Both the position numbers and the translations under genes were made by a program. This document shows, piece by piece, positions 1 through 5,615 of a stretch of DNA of 5,615 bases. Origin of the DNA: Acetobacteraceae bacterium (GTDB taxonomy: Bacteria > Pseudomonadota > Alphaproteobacteria > Acetobacterales > Acetobacteraceae); the NCBI GenBank assembly GCA_947446625.1, contig CANFIE010000281.1, positions 1 to 5,615 on the forward strand, given 5' to 3'. Below the pieces are notes generated by a model. That model was not told the origin of the DNA. It saw only the letters and a list, made by a program, of their open reading frames with translations, and made no database searches. Numbering within the stretch: the first letter of the stretch is position 1; every line of letters starts with the position of its first letter.

Positions 1-907
1 ACCCGACTGGCCGAAACCGCGCCAGATACCCCGGCACCACCATCTCCATGGCGGTCGGCGCAATGCCCAGCGCCGCCAGGCCCTGCGCCCCGGGCGCCAC
101 CACATTGTCCCGCGCCAGCATCAAAAACTGGTCCCGCGTCAGCGGCGCATTCGGCATCCAGCCCGTCAGCGCCAATTGCAGCCGCACCACCACATCCGGC
201 ATCGGCACCAAGGGCCGCCGCCGCCCAATCACATGCAACAGCCAGGCCAGCAGTTCGGCAAAGCTCGCCACCCGTGGCCCACCCAGTTCGTAAAGGCCGC
301 TCTGCGCCCGGCACACCGCCTCGGCCACATCGCCCACATAAACCGGCTGAAACCGCGTCGCCCCGCGCACCACCGGCATGATCGGCAACATCAGCGCCAG
401 CGCGGCGAACCGATTGAAGAACTGGTCCTCCGCCCCAAACACAATGCTGGGCCGCAGCACCGCCGCGCCCGGAAACGCCGCCAGCACCGCCGCCTCGCCC
501 GCCGCCTTGCTGCGGCCATAGGCACTCGGACTGGCCGCATCGGCACCAATGGCGGAAACCTGCACCAGCCGCGCCGCCCCCGCCGCTGCTGCTGCCTGCG
601 CCACGCGCCCGGCCCCTTCGGCATGCACGCGCATGAAGTCGCCGTCGCGCCGCTCAGCCAATATCCCCACCAGGTTCACCACCAGCTCGGCATCCGCCAC
701 CGCCCGCGCCACGGCGCTGGCATCGCCCAACGCCGCCACCATCGGCACCACCTGGCCCACGCCGCCCTGTGGCTGCAACAGATGCGCCGCGCCGGCATGC
801 CGGCCCACCACACGCACCACGTAATCCTGCGCCGCCAGCTTGCGCACCAGGTAGCGGCCGATGAATCCCGCGCCACCAAACACCGTGGCCACCTTGGTTA
901 TCCGCAT
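1..907 (-). CDS. Complex I NDUFA9-like atypical SDR / NAD(P)-binding protein (3' end cut by window)
   Basis: The frame is open from an ATG at 905-907 down to base 2, giving 302 visible residues with no stop, so only a short C-terminal tail is missing. The protein opens with a Rossmann motif (GGAGFIG, residues 11-17). After a beta-strand of the type VVNLVGI it carries VSAIGAD (Ser118) and a YGRSK motif (Tyr130, Lys134), the SDR YxxxK signature. LRPSIVFG and FQPVYVGDVAEAV follow, typical of the atypical SDR group that includes the NDUFA9/39-kDa subunit of respiratory complex I and bacterial relatives. In the mitochondrial family this subunit binds NADPH and helps stabilise the complex; in bacteria the role is less clear and these proteins are often annotated simply as NAD(P)H-binding or epimerase-like. 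An AGGGG tract (minus strand, 919-915) lies 7 nt before the start. It is transcribed divergently from the tRNA. A generic sugar epimerase/reductase is the alternative, but the AIGAD and FQPVYVGDVA wording favours NDUFA9-like. Confidence 0.88.
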   Translation of the reverse strand, partial: MRITKVATVFGGAGFIGRYLVRKLAAQDYVVRVVGRHAGAAHLLQPQGGVGQVVPMVAALGDASAVARAVADAELVVNLVGILAERRDGDFMRVHAEGAGRVAQAAAAAGAARLVQVSAIGADAASPSAYGRSKAAGEAAVLAAFPGAAVLRPSIVFGAEDQFFNRFAALALMLPIMPVVRGATRFQPVYVGDVAEAVCRAQSGLYELGGPRVASFAELLAWLLHVIGRRRPLVPMPDVVVRLQLALTGWMPNAPLTRDQFLMLARDNVVAPGAQGLAALGIAPTAMEMVVPGYLARFRPVG

Positions 908-966
908 CACCGCACCCCTGATTTGAAGAAAATGAATGTGGGCACAAAAACCTTGCTGTCACCCGC

Positions 967-1015
967 TTGACGCCATCCGCTACCCCTCATAAAAGCGCGC
1001 CTCTGCCGCGATAAT
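967..1015 (+). promoter_or_regulatory. Candidate promoter elements for tRNA-Leu (and possibly rnd)
   Basis: A TTGACG hexamer at 967-972 resembles a sigma-70 -35 box. CATAAA at 988-993 could be its -10 with a short 15-nt spacer, placing the start near 1000. A better -10 match, GATAAT, sits at 1010-1015, which would start transcription about five bases before the mature tRNA, but no good -35 lies 16-18 nt before it. One of these two arrangements probably drives the tRNA; the sequence alone does not decide between them. The rest of the 119-nt divergent region (908-1026) shows no other clear signal. On the minus strand a weak GTGACA-like element around 946-951 could serve the SDR gene, but no convincing -10 follows. 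Confidence 0.4.
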
Positions 1016-1026
1016 CCGCAGCCGAT

Positions 1027-1112
<86 letters not shown>

Positions 1113-1113
<1 letters not shown>

Positions 1114-1129
1114 CCCCTCTTGTTGGGGT
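1113..1129 (+). other. Small hairpin in the tRNA 3' trailer / rnd leader
   Basis: ACCCC (1113-1117) and GGGGT (1125-1129) form a 5-bp stem with a 7-nt loop immediately 3' of the tRNA; its first base is the A of the encoded CCA. No T-run follows, so it is not a canonical intrinsic terminator. It could mark the 3' trailer for processing or slightly attenuate read-through into rnd. It also contains the GGGG tract that would be the only Shine-Dalgarno-like sequence for the ATG at 1140. Confidence 0.3.
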
Positions 1130-1139
1130 CATCGCCGCG

Positions 1140-1796
1140 ATGGCAAGCACAACCCTCTTCCTGGGGAAATCCGTGATCCAATTGCATCGGCATGACCTGC
1201 CCGACGGGCTCGACCTTGGCAAACTGATTGCCATTGATACCGAGACCATGGGCCTCAACCCGCACCGCGACCGGCTCTGCCTCGTGCAGCTCTCCAGCGG
1301 CGACGGCAACGCGCATCTTGTGCAGCTCATTCCGCAGCATCTCGGTGGCCAGGGCTATAACGCCCCCAACCTGAAGCGGATGCTGACCGACCATCACCGT
1401 ACCAAGCTGTTCCACTTCGCCCGGTTTGACTGCGCCGCCATCTACCAATGGCTCGGCGTCCGCTGCGCGCCCGTCATCTGCACCAAGGTCGCCGCCAAGC
1501 TGGTCCGCACCTTCACTGACCGCCATGGCCTGAAGGAGCTGCTGAACCAGCTCGTCGGCGTCGATGTCTCCAAGCAGCAGCAAAGCAGCGACTGGGGCGC
1601 CCCCGAACTCAGCGTGGACCAGCAGGCCTACGCCGCCAGCGATGTGCTGCACCTGCACGCCCTCTGGGCCCGGCTGGAAGCCCTGCTGAAGCGCGAAGGC
1701 CGCCTGGAACTCGCCCAGGAATGCTTCCGCTTCCTGCCCACCCGCGGTGAGCTGGACCTGCTGGGCTACGAAGACCCGGACATCTTCCATCACTGA
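1140..1796 (+). CDS. rnd: Ribonuclease D family 3'-5' exonuclease (DEDDy)
   Basis: This 218-residue protein has the three exonuclease motifs of the RNase D/DEDDy family: ExoI with IDTETMGL (about residues 31-38, metal-binding Asp and Glu), ExoII with FHFARFD (about 91-97), and ExoIII with YAASDVLHLH, containing the YxxxD pair. RNase D removes nucleotides from the 3' ends of structured RNAs and takes part in tRNA 3' maturation in E. coli. This protein lacks the C-terminal HRDC domains of the roughly 375-residue E. coli enzyme and matches the short form of about 205 residues common in Alphaproteobacteria. The start is uncertain. ATG 1140 gives the longest frame, but GTG 1173 (residue 12) has GGGGAAA six bases upstream, would give 207 residues, and would begin at IQLHRHDLPD, where relatives as I recall them begin. 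The gene follows tRNA-Leu by 26 nt and converges with hpf. Confidence 0.92.
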   Translation: MASTTLFLGKSVIQLHRHDLPDGLDLGKLIAIDTETMGLNPHRDRLCLVQLSSGDGNAHLVQLIPQHLGGQGYNAPNLKRMLTDHHRTKLFHFARFDCAAIYQWLGVRCAPVICTKVAAKLVRTFTDRHGLKELLNQLVGVDVSKQQQSSDWGAPELSVDQQAYAASDVLHLHALWARLEALLKREGRLELAQECFRFLPTRGELDLLGYEDPDIFHH

Positions 1797-1803
1797 TGGC
1801 ATC

Positions 1804-1825
1804 GGGCAGCCCAACCGGGCCGCCC
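1804..1825 (-). terminator. Terminator-like hairpin between convergent hpf and rnd
   Basis: The 47-nt convergent gap contains GGGC-A-GCCC, the loop AACC, then GGGC-C-GCCC. Read on the minus strand, this is a 9-bp stem with a single G-U pair and a 4-nt loop, starting 19 nt after the hpf stop. On the plus strand the same position is an A-C mismatch, so the structure is stronger in the hpf transcript, though it could act on both. Neither side has a T-tract, so this is a 3'-end hairpin or a non-canonical terminator rather than a textbook intrinsic one. Confidence 0.45.
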
Positions 1826-1843
1826 AACCCCATCCACTGCGCC

Positions 1844-2452
1844 TCAGGCCGCCGGGTCTAGCCAGCCGATATGCCCGTCCTCGCGGCGGTAGATCACGTT
1901 CAGCGCGCCGCTGCCGCTGTTGCGGAACATCAGCAGCGGCTTGTGCTCCAAATCCAGCCGCATCACCGCCTCGCTCACGCTCAGGCGCAGCAATTCGGTG
2001 GTCTGCTCGGCCACAATCACGCCGTGCTCCGGCTCGGCCGCCACGGTCGTCGTCGCCGTCTCCTCAACCTCCACCGGCGGGCGCAGCACCACCTGGCGCG
2101 CCTCCTCGCGCGGCTCCACGTCGCGCCTATCCGCCAGGCTGCGCGCATGGTCGTTCACCCGGCGCCGGTAGCGTCGCAGCCGCTTGCCCAAATGCTCGGC
2201 CGCCACGTCAAACGCCCGGTGCGCGTCCACGCCTTCGCCCTCGGCCCGCATGAAGATATTGCGCCCGGCCTTCAGGTTAATGTCGCAGCAGAAATGCGCC
2301 CCCGCCCGCGCCTTCATGTCGTGGTGGAAGGTCACGTTCGCTTCCAGCGCGTGGTCGAAATATTTCCGCGCAATGGTGGAAAGCCCCTCCTGCACGTGAA
2401 TCCGCAGGGCCTCCCCGGTTTCCACCTGTTTGCCGGCAATGGTGATGTGCAT
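1844..2452 (-). CDS. hpf: Long-form ribosome hibernation promoting factor HPF
   Basis: Starting at ATG 2452-2450 the product is 202 residues, the usual size of long HPF. Residues 1 to about 105 form the HPF/RaiA (sigma-54 modulation) domain: MHITIAGKQV start, a basic helix near 85-104 (HLGKRLRRYRRRVNDHAR), and the CDINLKAGRN strand. A variable acidic and Thr-rich linker spans about 108-142. The C-terminal dimerisation domain covers about 143-202 and includes RLSVSEAVMRLDL, MFRNSGSGALNVIYRREDG and IGWLDP. Long HPF binds the 30S decoding region and its tails pair two ribosomes into inactive 100S dimers under starvation. AAGGG (2467-2463) lies 10 nt upstream of this ATG. The frame stays open back to 2704, but that extension overlaps rpoN and looks nothing like the family, so the internal ATG is chosen. 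It lies 91 nt after rpoN, the classic position that gave the family its older 'sigma-54 modulation protein' name. Confidence 0.95.
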   Translation of the reverse strand: MHITIAGKQVETGEALRIHVQEGLSTIARKYFDHALEANVTFHHDMKARAGAHFCCDINLKAGRNIFMRAEGEGVDAHRAFDVAAEHLGKRLRRYRRRVNDHARSLADRRDVEPREEARQVVLRPPVEVEETATTTVAAEPEHGVIVAEQTTELLRLSVSEAVMRLDLEHKPLLMFRNSGSGALNVIYRREDGHIGWLDPAA

Positions 2453-2468
2453 GTGACCGCAACCCTTG

Positions 2469-2537
2469 CTTTCCCCAAGAGGGAAAGGGCCGCCCGGTTG
2501 CCGGCGGAGCCCTTGGGGAAATGCTGCCCCAAGGGGC
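2469..2537 (-). promoter_or_regulatory. Overlapping inverted repeats in the rpoN-hpf spacer (possible RNA switch or processing element)
   Basis: The 91-nt spacer (2453-2543) is dominated by three related segments, listed in minus-strand RNA order. A is CCCUUGGGG (2535-2527), B is UUUCCCCAAGGG (2521-2510), C is CUUGGGGAAA (2479-2470). B pairs with C over a perfect 10 bp (2512-2521 with 2470-2479), enclosing an inner GC hairpin (CCGCC/GGCGG, 2490-2494 with 2503-2507). A pairs with B over 9 bp with an 8-nt loop. Without B, C can fold locally as CUUUCCC/GGGAAAG (2487-2481 with 2475-2469), ending one base before the hpf AAGGG ribosome-binding tract. A:B and B:C cannot coexist. No U-run follows any stem. 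The repeats are seen directly; any switching role is inference. Confidence 0.45.
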
Positions 2538-2543
2538 GCGGCG

Positions 2544-4028
2544 TCAGGCCGGAACGGCCTTCTCCCGCTTACGCTGCACGGAGGATGGAATACGCAGCGC
2601 CTCGCGGTATTTCGCCACGGTTCGGCGGGCAATGTCCACGCCTTCCTGCCGTAGCCGCTCCACAATTGCGTCATCCGAGAGCACGTCATCGCCCGTCTCG
2701 GCATCGATCATGGCCCGAATCCGGTGCCGCACCGCCTCGGCGCTATGGCTTTCCCCGCCCAGCGTGCCGGCAATGGCGGTGGTGAAGAAGTATTTCAACT
2801 CAAACGTACCGCGCGGCGTGGCGATGTACTTATTCGCCGTCACCCGGCTCACCGTGCTCTCGTGCATCGCCACGGCCTCGGCCACGTCGCGCAGAATAAG
2901 CGGGCGCAGATGCTCCACCCCATGGCGGAAAAACCCGTCCTGCCGCCGCACAATCTCGGCCGCCACCTTGATGATGGTATTCGCCCGCTGCTCCAGGCTC
3001 TTCACCAGCCAGGTCGCGGTCTGCATCCGCTCCGCCAGGAAGGCCTTTTCCTCCTTGTTCTTCGCCCCCACCACCGCCCGGGCATGAAAGCCCCGGTTCA
3101 CCAGCACGCGGGGCAGCGTCTCGGGGTTCAACTCAAGCAGCCATTCGCCATTCGGCGCGCGCCGCATCAGCACATCCGGCACCACCACCGCCGCCGGCAC
3201 GGCATCGAAGCTCGCCCCCGGCTTCGGGTCCAGCCGCTTCAGCTCGGCCACCATCTCGGCCATGTCCTCGGCATCCACGCCGCATAGCCGCATCAGCGTG
3301 CGCGTATCGCGCCGCGCCAGCAATTCCAGGTTGTCCAGCAGCGCCTGCATCGCCGGGTCCATCCGGTTGCGGTCCGCCAACTGCACGCCCAAGCATTCCT
3401 TCAGGTCGCGGCAGAACATCCCCACAGGGTCGAAGCGCTGCATCACCAGCCGCACCCGCTCCACCTGCGCCGCCTCGCAGCCCATGGCGCGGGCCACCAC
3501 ATCGCTGCCAATGGCCATGCGCCCAGCCGGGTCCAGCAGCGCCAGCAATTGCGTGGCGATCAGCCGGTCCTTGGCATCGGCAAAGCCCAGCCGAATCTGC
3601 TCGCCAATATGCTCGCGCAGCGTCTTTCCCGCCGCCGCCAGGTCATCAATGCCGGAAAGATCGTCATCGAAATTCTGCCCACCGCCGCTGCCATGCGTGG
3701 GCGTAAACGCCGCATCGCTGTCATGCACGTTGGACCAATCGGCATCCAGCGGCGCGCTCGCCTCGCTTGGAATCGCATCGCTGCTCGCGGCCATGGCGGC
3801 ATCGGGCGCTTCCGCCGCCTGGGGCAGCGGGTCGGTGCTGCGGCCGGCATCAGGCCCCGGAAGGTTGCGCTCATCCCACTCCAGCAGCGGGTTGCGCTCA
3901 AGTTCCTCCTCAACAAAGGCCGTCACTTCCAGGTTGCTTGACTGCAACAGCTTAATCGCCTGCCGCAATTGCGGCGTCATCACCAGCGACTGGGACTGTC
4001 TCAGGTCAAGGCGCGGTCCTATTGCCAT
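2544..4028 (-). CDS. rpoN: RNA polymerase sigma-54 factor RpoN
   Basis: This 494-residue protein is a full-length sigma-54, the alternative sigma factor that recognises -24/-12 promoters and needs an ATP-dependent enhancer-binding activator. Region I is intact at residues 1 to about 50 (LRQSQSLVMTPQLRQAIKLLQ, then EEELERNPLLEW), the part contacted by activators. Residues about 52-130 form the acidic, low-complexity region II. The core-binding domain follows (FDPVGMFCRDLKECLGVQL at 199-217, LDPKPG at 266-271). A helix-turn-helix lies around 379-400 (DVAEAVAMHESTVSRVTANK), and the diagnostic RpoN box ARRTVAKYRE is at 467-476. The start MAIGPRLDLRQSQSL is the family's usual beginning. It has no clear Shine-Dalgarno, and the lptB stop is only 21 nt upstream, so translation may depend on coupling. 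Genes needing sigma-54 are not visible here. Confidence 0.97.
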   Translation of the reverse strand: MAIGPRLDLRQSQSLVMTPQLRQAIKLLQSSNLEVTAFVEEELERNPLLEWDERNLPGPDAGRSTDPLPQAAEAPDAAMAASSDAIPSEASAPLDADWSNVHDSDAAFTPTHGSGGGQNFDDDLSGIDDLAAAGKTLREHIGEQIRLGFADAKDRLIATQLLALLDPAGRMAIGSDVVARAMGCEAAQVERVRLVMQRFDPVGMFCRDLKECLGVQLADRNRMDPAMQALLDNLELLARRDTRTLMRLCGVDAEDMAEMVAELKRLDPKPGASFDAVPAAVVVPDVLMRRAPNGEWLLELNPETLPRVLVNRGFHARAVVGAKNKEEKAFLAERMQTATWLVKSLEQRANTIIKVAAEIVRRQDGFFRHGVEHLRPLILRDVAEAVAMHESTVSRVTANKYIATPRGTFELKYFFTTAIAGTLGGESHSAEAVRHRIRAMIDAETGDDVLSDDAIVERLRQEGVDIARRTVAKYREALRIPSSVQRKREKAVPA

Positions 4029-4049
4029 GGTCAGGCCGTCATGCCCGCG

Positions 4050-4817
4050 TCACAGGCTGAAGCGTTCGCCCAAGTAGACCCGGCGCACCCCTTCATGCGC
4101 CACGATCTCCTGTGGCCGGCCTTCCATCATCACCTGGCCGTCATGCAGAATATACGCCCGGTCGATGATCTCCAGCGTCTCGCGCACGTTATGGTCGGTG
4201 ATCAGCACGCCAATGCCGCGATTCTTCAGGTGCTTCACCAGGTCGCGAATCTCGGAAACCGCAATCGGGTCAATGCCCGCCAGCGGCTCGTCCAGCAGAA
4301 TGTAGGAAGGGTGCGTCGCCAGCGCCCGGGCAATCTCGCAGCGCCGGCGTTCGCCGCCCGAAAGCGCCAGTGCCGGCGCCCGGCGCAGGTGCTGAATGCC
4401 AAACTCGCTCATCAGCGCGTCCAGCATCTCCTGCCGGCGCTCGCGCTGCGGCTCCACCACCTCCAGCGCCGCAAGAATATTCTCCTCCACCGTCAGCCCG
4501 CGGAAAATGCTGGCCTCCTGCGGCAGGTAGCCCAGGCCCAGCCGGGCGCGCCGATACATCGGCAAATGGGTCACGTCGTGCCCATCCATCATCACCCGGC
4601 CCTCATCGGGCTGCACCAGGCCGGTGATCATGTAGAAGGTGGTGGTCTTGCCGGCACCATTCGGCCCCAGCAGCCCCACCGCCTCGCCGCGCTGCAGGTT
4701 GATGCTCACATTCCGCACCACCGGCCGCTTCTTGTAGCGCTTGCCCAGGCCAAAGGCCGAAAGCCCGGCCTTGCCGTCAATGGCCTGCAATTGCGGCACG
4801 GGTACCACCTTGTTCAT
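4050..4817 (-). CDS. lptB: LPS export ABC transporter ATPase LptB
   Basis: This 255-residue ABC ATPase powers the LptB2FG complex, which extracts lipopolysaccharide from the inner membrane and pushes it along the Lpt bridge. All nucleotide-binding motifs are present: Walker A GPNGAGKT (51-58), Q-loop Gln100 in YLPQE, signature LSGGE (152-156), Walker B YILLDEP with Glu177, D-loop GIDP, and switch His209 in ITDHN. The wording RRARLGLGYLPQEASIFRGLTVEENI and the C-terminal VRRVYLGE are typical of LptB rather than other ABC ATPases. It is about 14 residues longer than E. coli LptB, through an N-terminal extension (MNKVVPVPQLQAIDGKAG) that reads as flexible. The start ATG overlaps the lptA stop as ATGA, so translational coupling is likely. 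No membrane segment is present; the LptF/LptG permeases must be encoded elsewhere. Confidence 0.96.
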   Translation of the reverse strand: MNKVVPVPQLQAIDGKAGLSAFGLGKRYKKRPVVRNVSINLQRGEAVGLLGPNGAGKTTTFYMITGLVQPDEGRVMMDGHDVTHLPMYRRARLGLGYLPQEASIFRGLTVEENILAALEVVEPQRERRQEMLDALMSEFGIQHLRRAPALALSGGERRRCEIARALATHPSYILLDEPLAGIDPIAVSEIRDLVKHLKNRGIGVLITDHNVRETLEIIDRAYILHDGQVMMEGRPQEIVAHEGVRRVYLGERFSL

Positions 4818-5615
4818 GGGGTGCGGCGCTCCGCCGGGCGGGCGGTGTCTCCGGCGCCGGGCTGGCGGCCCTGCTCGGGCACAATCAGCCCGCGCACCCG
4901 CTCGCCCCGCGCCTCCGAAACCAGGCGCGCCACCCCGGTCCGCATGTTCACAATCGCCTCGCGGCCATTCAGTTGATTCTCGCCGCGGGTAATCCGCACA
5001 TTGCCCAGCAGCCGGGCCATGCCGGTGGCCGGGCTGTAAACGCCCCGGTCGCCGCGCACCACTTCGGTCGCGGTGCGAATCTCCACATTCCCGAAGGCTT
5101 CCACCCGGTCCACCTTGCCGGTGCCGGGCGGCTGTGCCTGCGTGCCACCGCGCGTCGCCGCCGGCGCCGGCGCGGCAGGCGCCCCTGCGGCCGCTTCATC
5201 CAGGAAGTACGAAACCAGCGTATCCGCCCCCACCTGGCGGCCTTCCTGCGTGTCCACCACCAGCGCATTGCCACGCGCCACGGCCATGCGCCGCTGGCTC
5301 CAGTATTCCAGGCTGTCGCTGGCGGTCAGCAATTGCGTCGGCGTCGCCAGTGAAAGCGCCCGCCCGGTCAGCACCAGCACGGCGCGGTCAATGTCATACA
5401 CCGCGCGGTCGCCTCGCGCCGTGTCGGTGGCGGTGAAAATCCGCACCCCGCCCTCGGCTTCCAGCCGCCAAATCTCGTTGCTGCCGCCGGTCGGGCTTTC
5501 CCCGAGCTGCGCCGGCTGTCCCGGCGCCCGCGTCGCCGCCGCGCCACCGCTCGGCCGGTAGCGTGCCAGCAGCCGCTCGGCCTCCACCGTCACATTGTCC
5601 CGCGCGGCGCGGGCA
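4814..5615 (-). CDS. lptA: LPS transport periplasmic protein LptA, OstA-like domain (5' end cut by window)
   Basis: The frame is open through the right edge: 267 residues are visible and the signal peptide and first strands are missing. The text shows repeated OstA/LptA beta-strand units: ARDNVTVEAERLLARYRP, then EGGVRIFTATDTARGDRAVYDID, RRMAVARGNALVV, FGNVEIRTATEVVRGDRGVYSPATG, and LLGNVRITRGENQLNGREAIVNMRTG. LptA forms the periplasmic beta-jellyroll filament that carries LPS from LptC to LptD. The GTG at 5593 is internal, because family-like residues continue upstream of it (ARAARDN). Two segments are rich in Ala, Pro and Gly: one after the first strand (about 14-38 counted from that GTG) and a longer one at about 134-160. 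The tail after VRGLIVPE is also low-complexity. The stop overlaps the lptB start by four bases. An LptC gene would be expected just upstream, outside the window. Confidence 0.9.
   Translation of the reverse strand, partial: ARAARDNVTVEAERLLARYRPSGGAAATRAPGQPAQLGESPTGGSNEIWRLEAEGGVRIFTATDTARGDRAVYDIDRAVLVLTGRALSLATPTQLLTASDSLEYWSQRRMAVARGNALVVDTQEGRQVGADTLVSYFLDEAAAGAPAAPAPAATRGGTQAQPPGTGKVDRVEAFGNVEIRTATEVVRGDRGVYSPATGMARLLGNVRITRGENQLNGREAIVNMRTGVARLVSEARGERVRGLIVPEQGRQPGAGDTARPAERRTP

Noticed and set aside
176..970. 264-codon plus-strand open frame opposite the SDR gene
   Set aside because: It is an antisense shadow: very rich in His, Arg and Pro, with no recognisable domain, and fully explained by a high-GC SDR gene on the other strand with clear motifs.
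2509..2540. Possible sigma-54 (-24/-12) promoter ahead of hpf
   Set aside because: The GGGGCAGCATTTCCCC stretch has GG but lacks the TGGCAC-N5-TTGCA pattern and spacing.
2453..2704. 84-residue N-terminal extension of HPF back to the ATG at 2704
   Set aside because: The extension overlaps the end of rpoN, has no family resemblance, and ends just before the canonical MHITIAGKQV start, which has its own AAGGG.
1871..2785. 304-codon plus-strand open frame opposite hpf and rpoN
   Set aside because: It spans two real genes and their spacer on the other strand, with no family-like sequence.
3969..4976. 335-codon plus-strand open frame opposite lptB
   Set aside because: It is the longest shadow in the window, but it is a His/Gln/Arg-rich reverse image of lptB, whose ABC motifs are all intact. 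It also crosses the lptA-lptB and lptB-rpoN junctions.
5591..5593. GTG as the start of lptA
   Set aside because: In-frame residues upstream of it (ARAARDN) continue the LptA strand pattern, and a signal peptide is expected further upstream; the gene is cut by the window edge.

Overview
The window looks like an ordinary chromosomal segment of a GC-rich alphaproteobacterium. G+C is roughly two thirds by eye. The best fit is Rhodospirillales, probably Acetobacteraceae. This rests on the lptA-lptB-rpoN-hpf gene order, the alphaproteobacterial short-form RNase D (about 205-220 residues), a complex I NDUFA9-type SDR next to it, and the wording of the LptA, RpoN and HPF proteins. The family assignment is inference from remembered protein style, not a database search.

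Layout, left to right. (1) Positions 1-907, minus strand: an atypical SDR/NDUFA9-like NAD(P)-binding protein whose last residues run off the left edge. (2) Positions 908-1026: a 119-nt divergent intergenic region with candidate promoter elements. (3) Positions 1027-1113, plus strand: a complete tRNA-Leu(CAG) with encoded CCA. (4) Positions 1140-1796, plus strand: a ribonuclease D-type DEDDy exonuclease starting only 26 nt after the tRNA. (5) Positions 1797-1843: a short convergent gap with a terminator-like hairpin. (6) Positions 1844-5615, minus strand, read right to left: lptA (5' end off the window), lptB, rpoN and hpf, with spacings of -4, +21 and +91 nt.

How the genes fit together. LptA is the periplasmic LPS-bridge protein and LptB the cytoplasmic ATPase of the LPS exporter; their ATGA overlap suggests coupled translation. 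rpoN (sigma-54) and hpf (long-form ribosome hibernation factor) follow in the same direction, as in many proteobacteria. The ptsN gene that often comes next is absent: the cluster ends against the convergent rnd gene. tRNA-Leu and rnd form a separate plus-strand unit whose proximity is suggestive because RNase D trims tRNA 3' ends.

I found no mobile element, CRISPR array, rRNA, defence system or convincing novel gene. The least explained DNA is the 91-nt rpoN-hpf spacer, where three related segments can form mutually exclusive hairpins directly upstream of the hpf start. A second real pattern is that synonymous codon choice switches between strands (G-ending in the minus-strand genes, C-ending in rnd), so the plus strand is C-rich whichever strand is coding.
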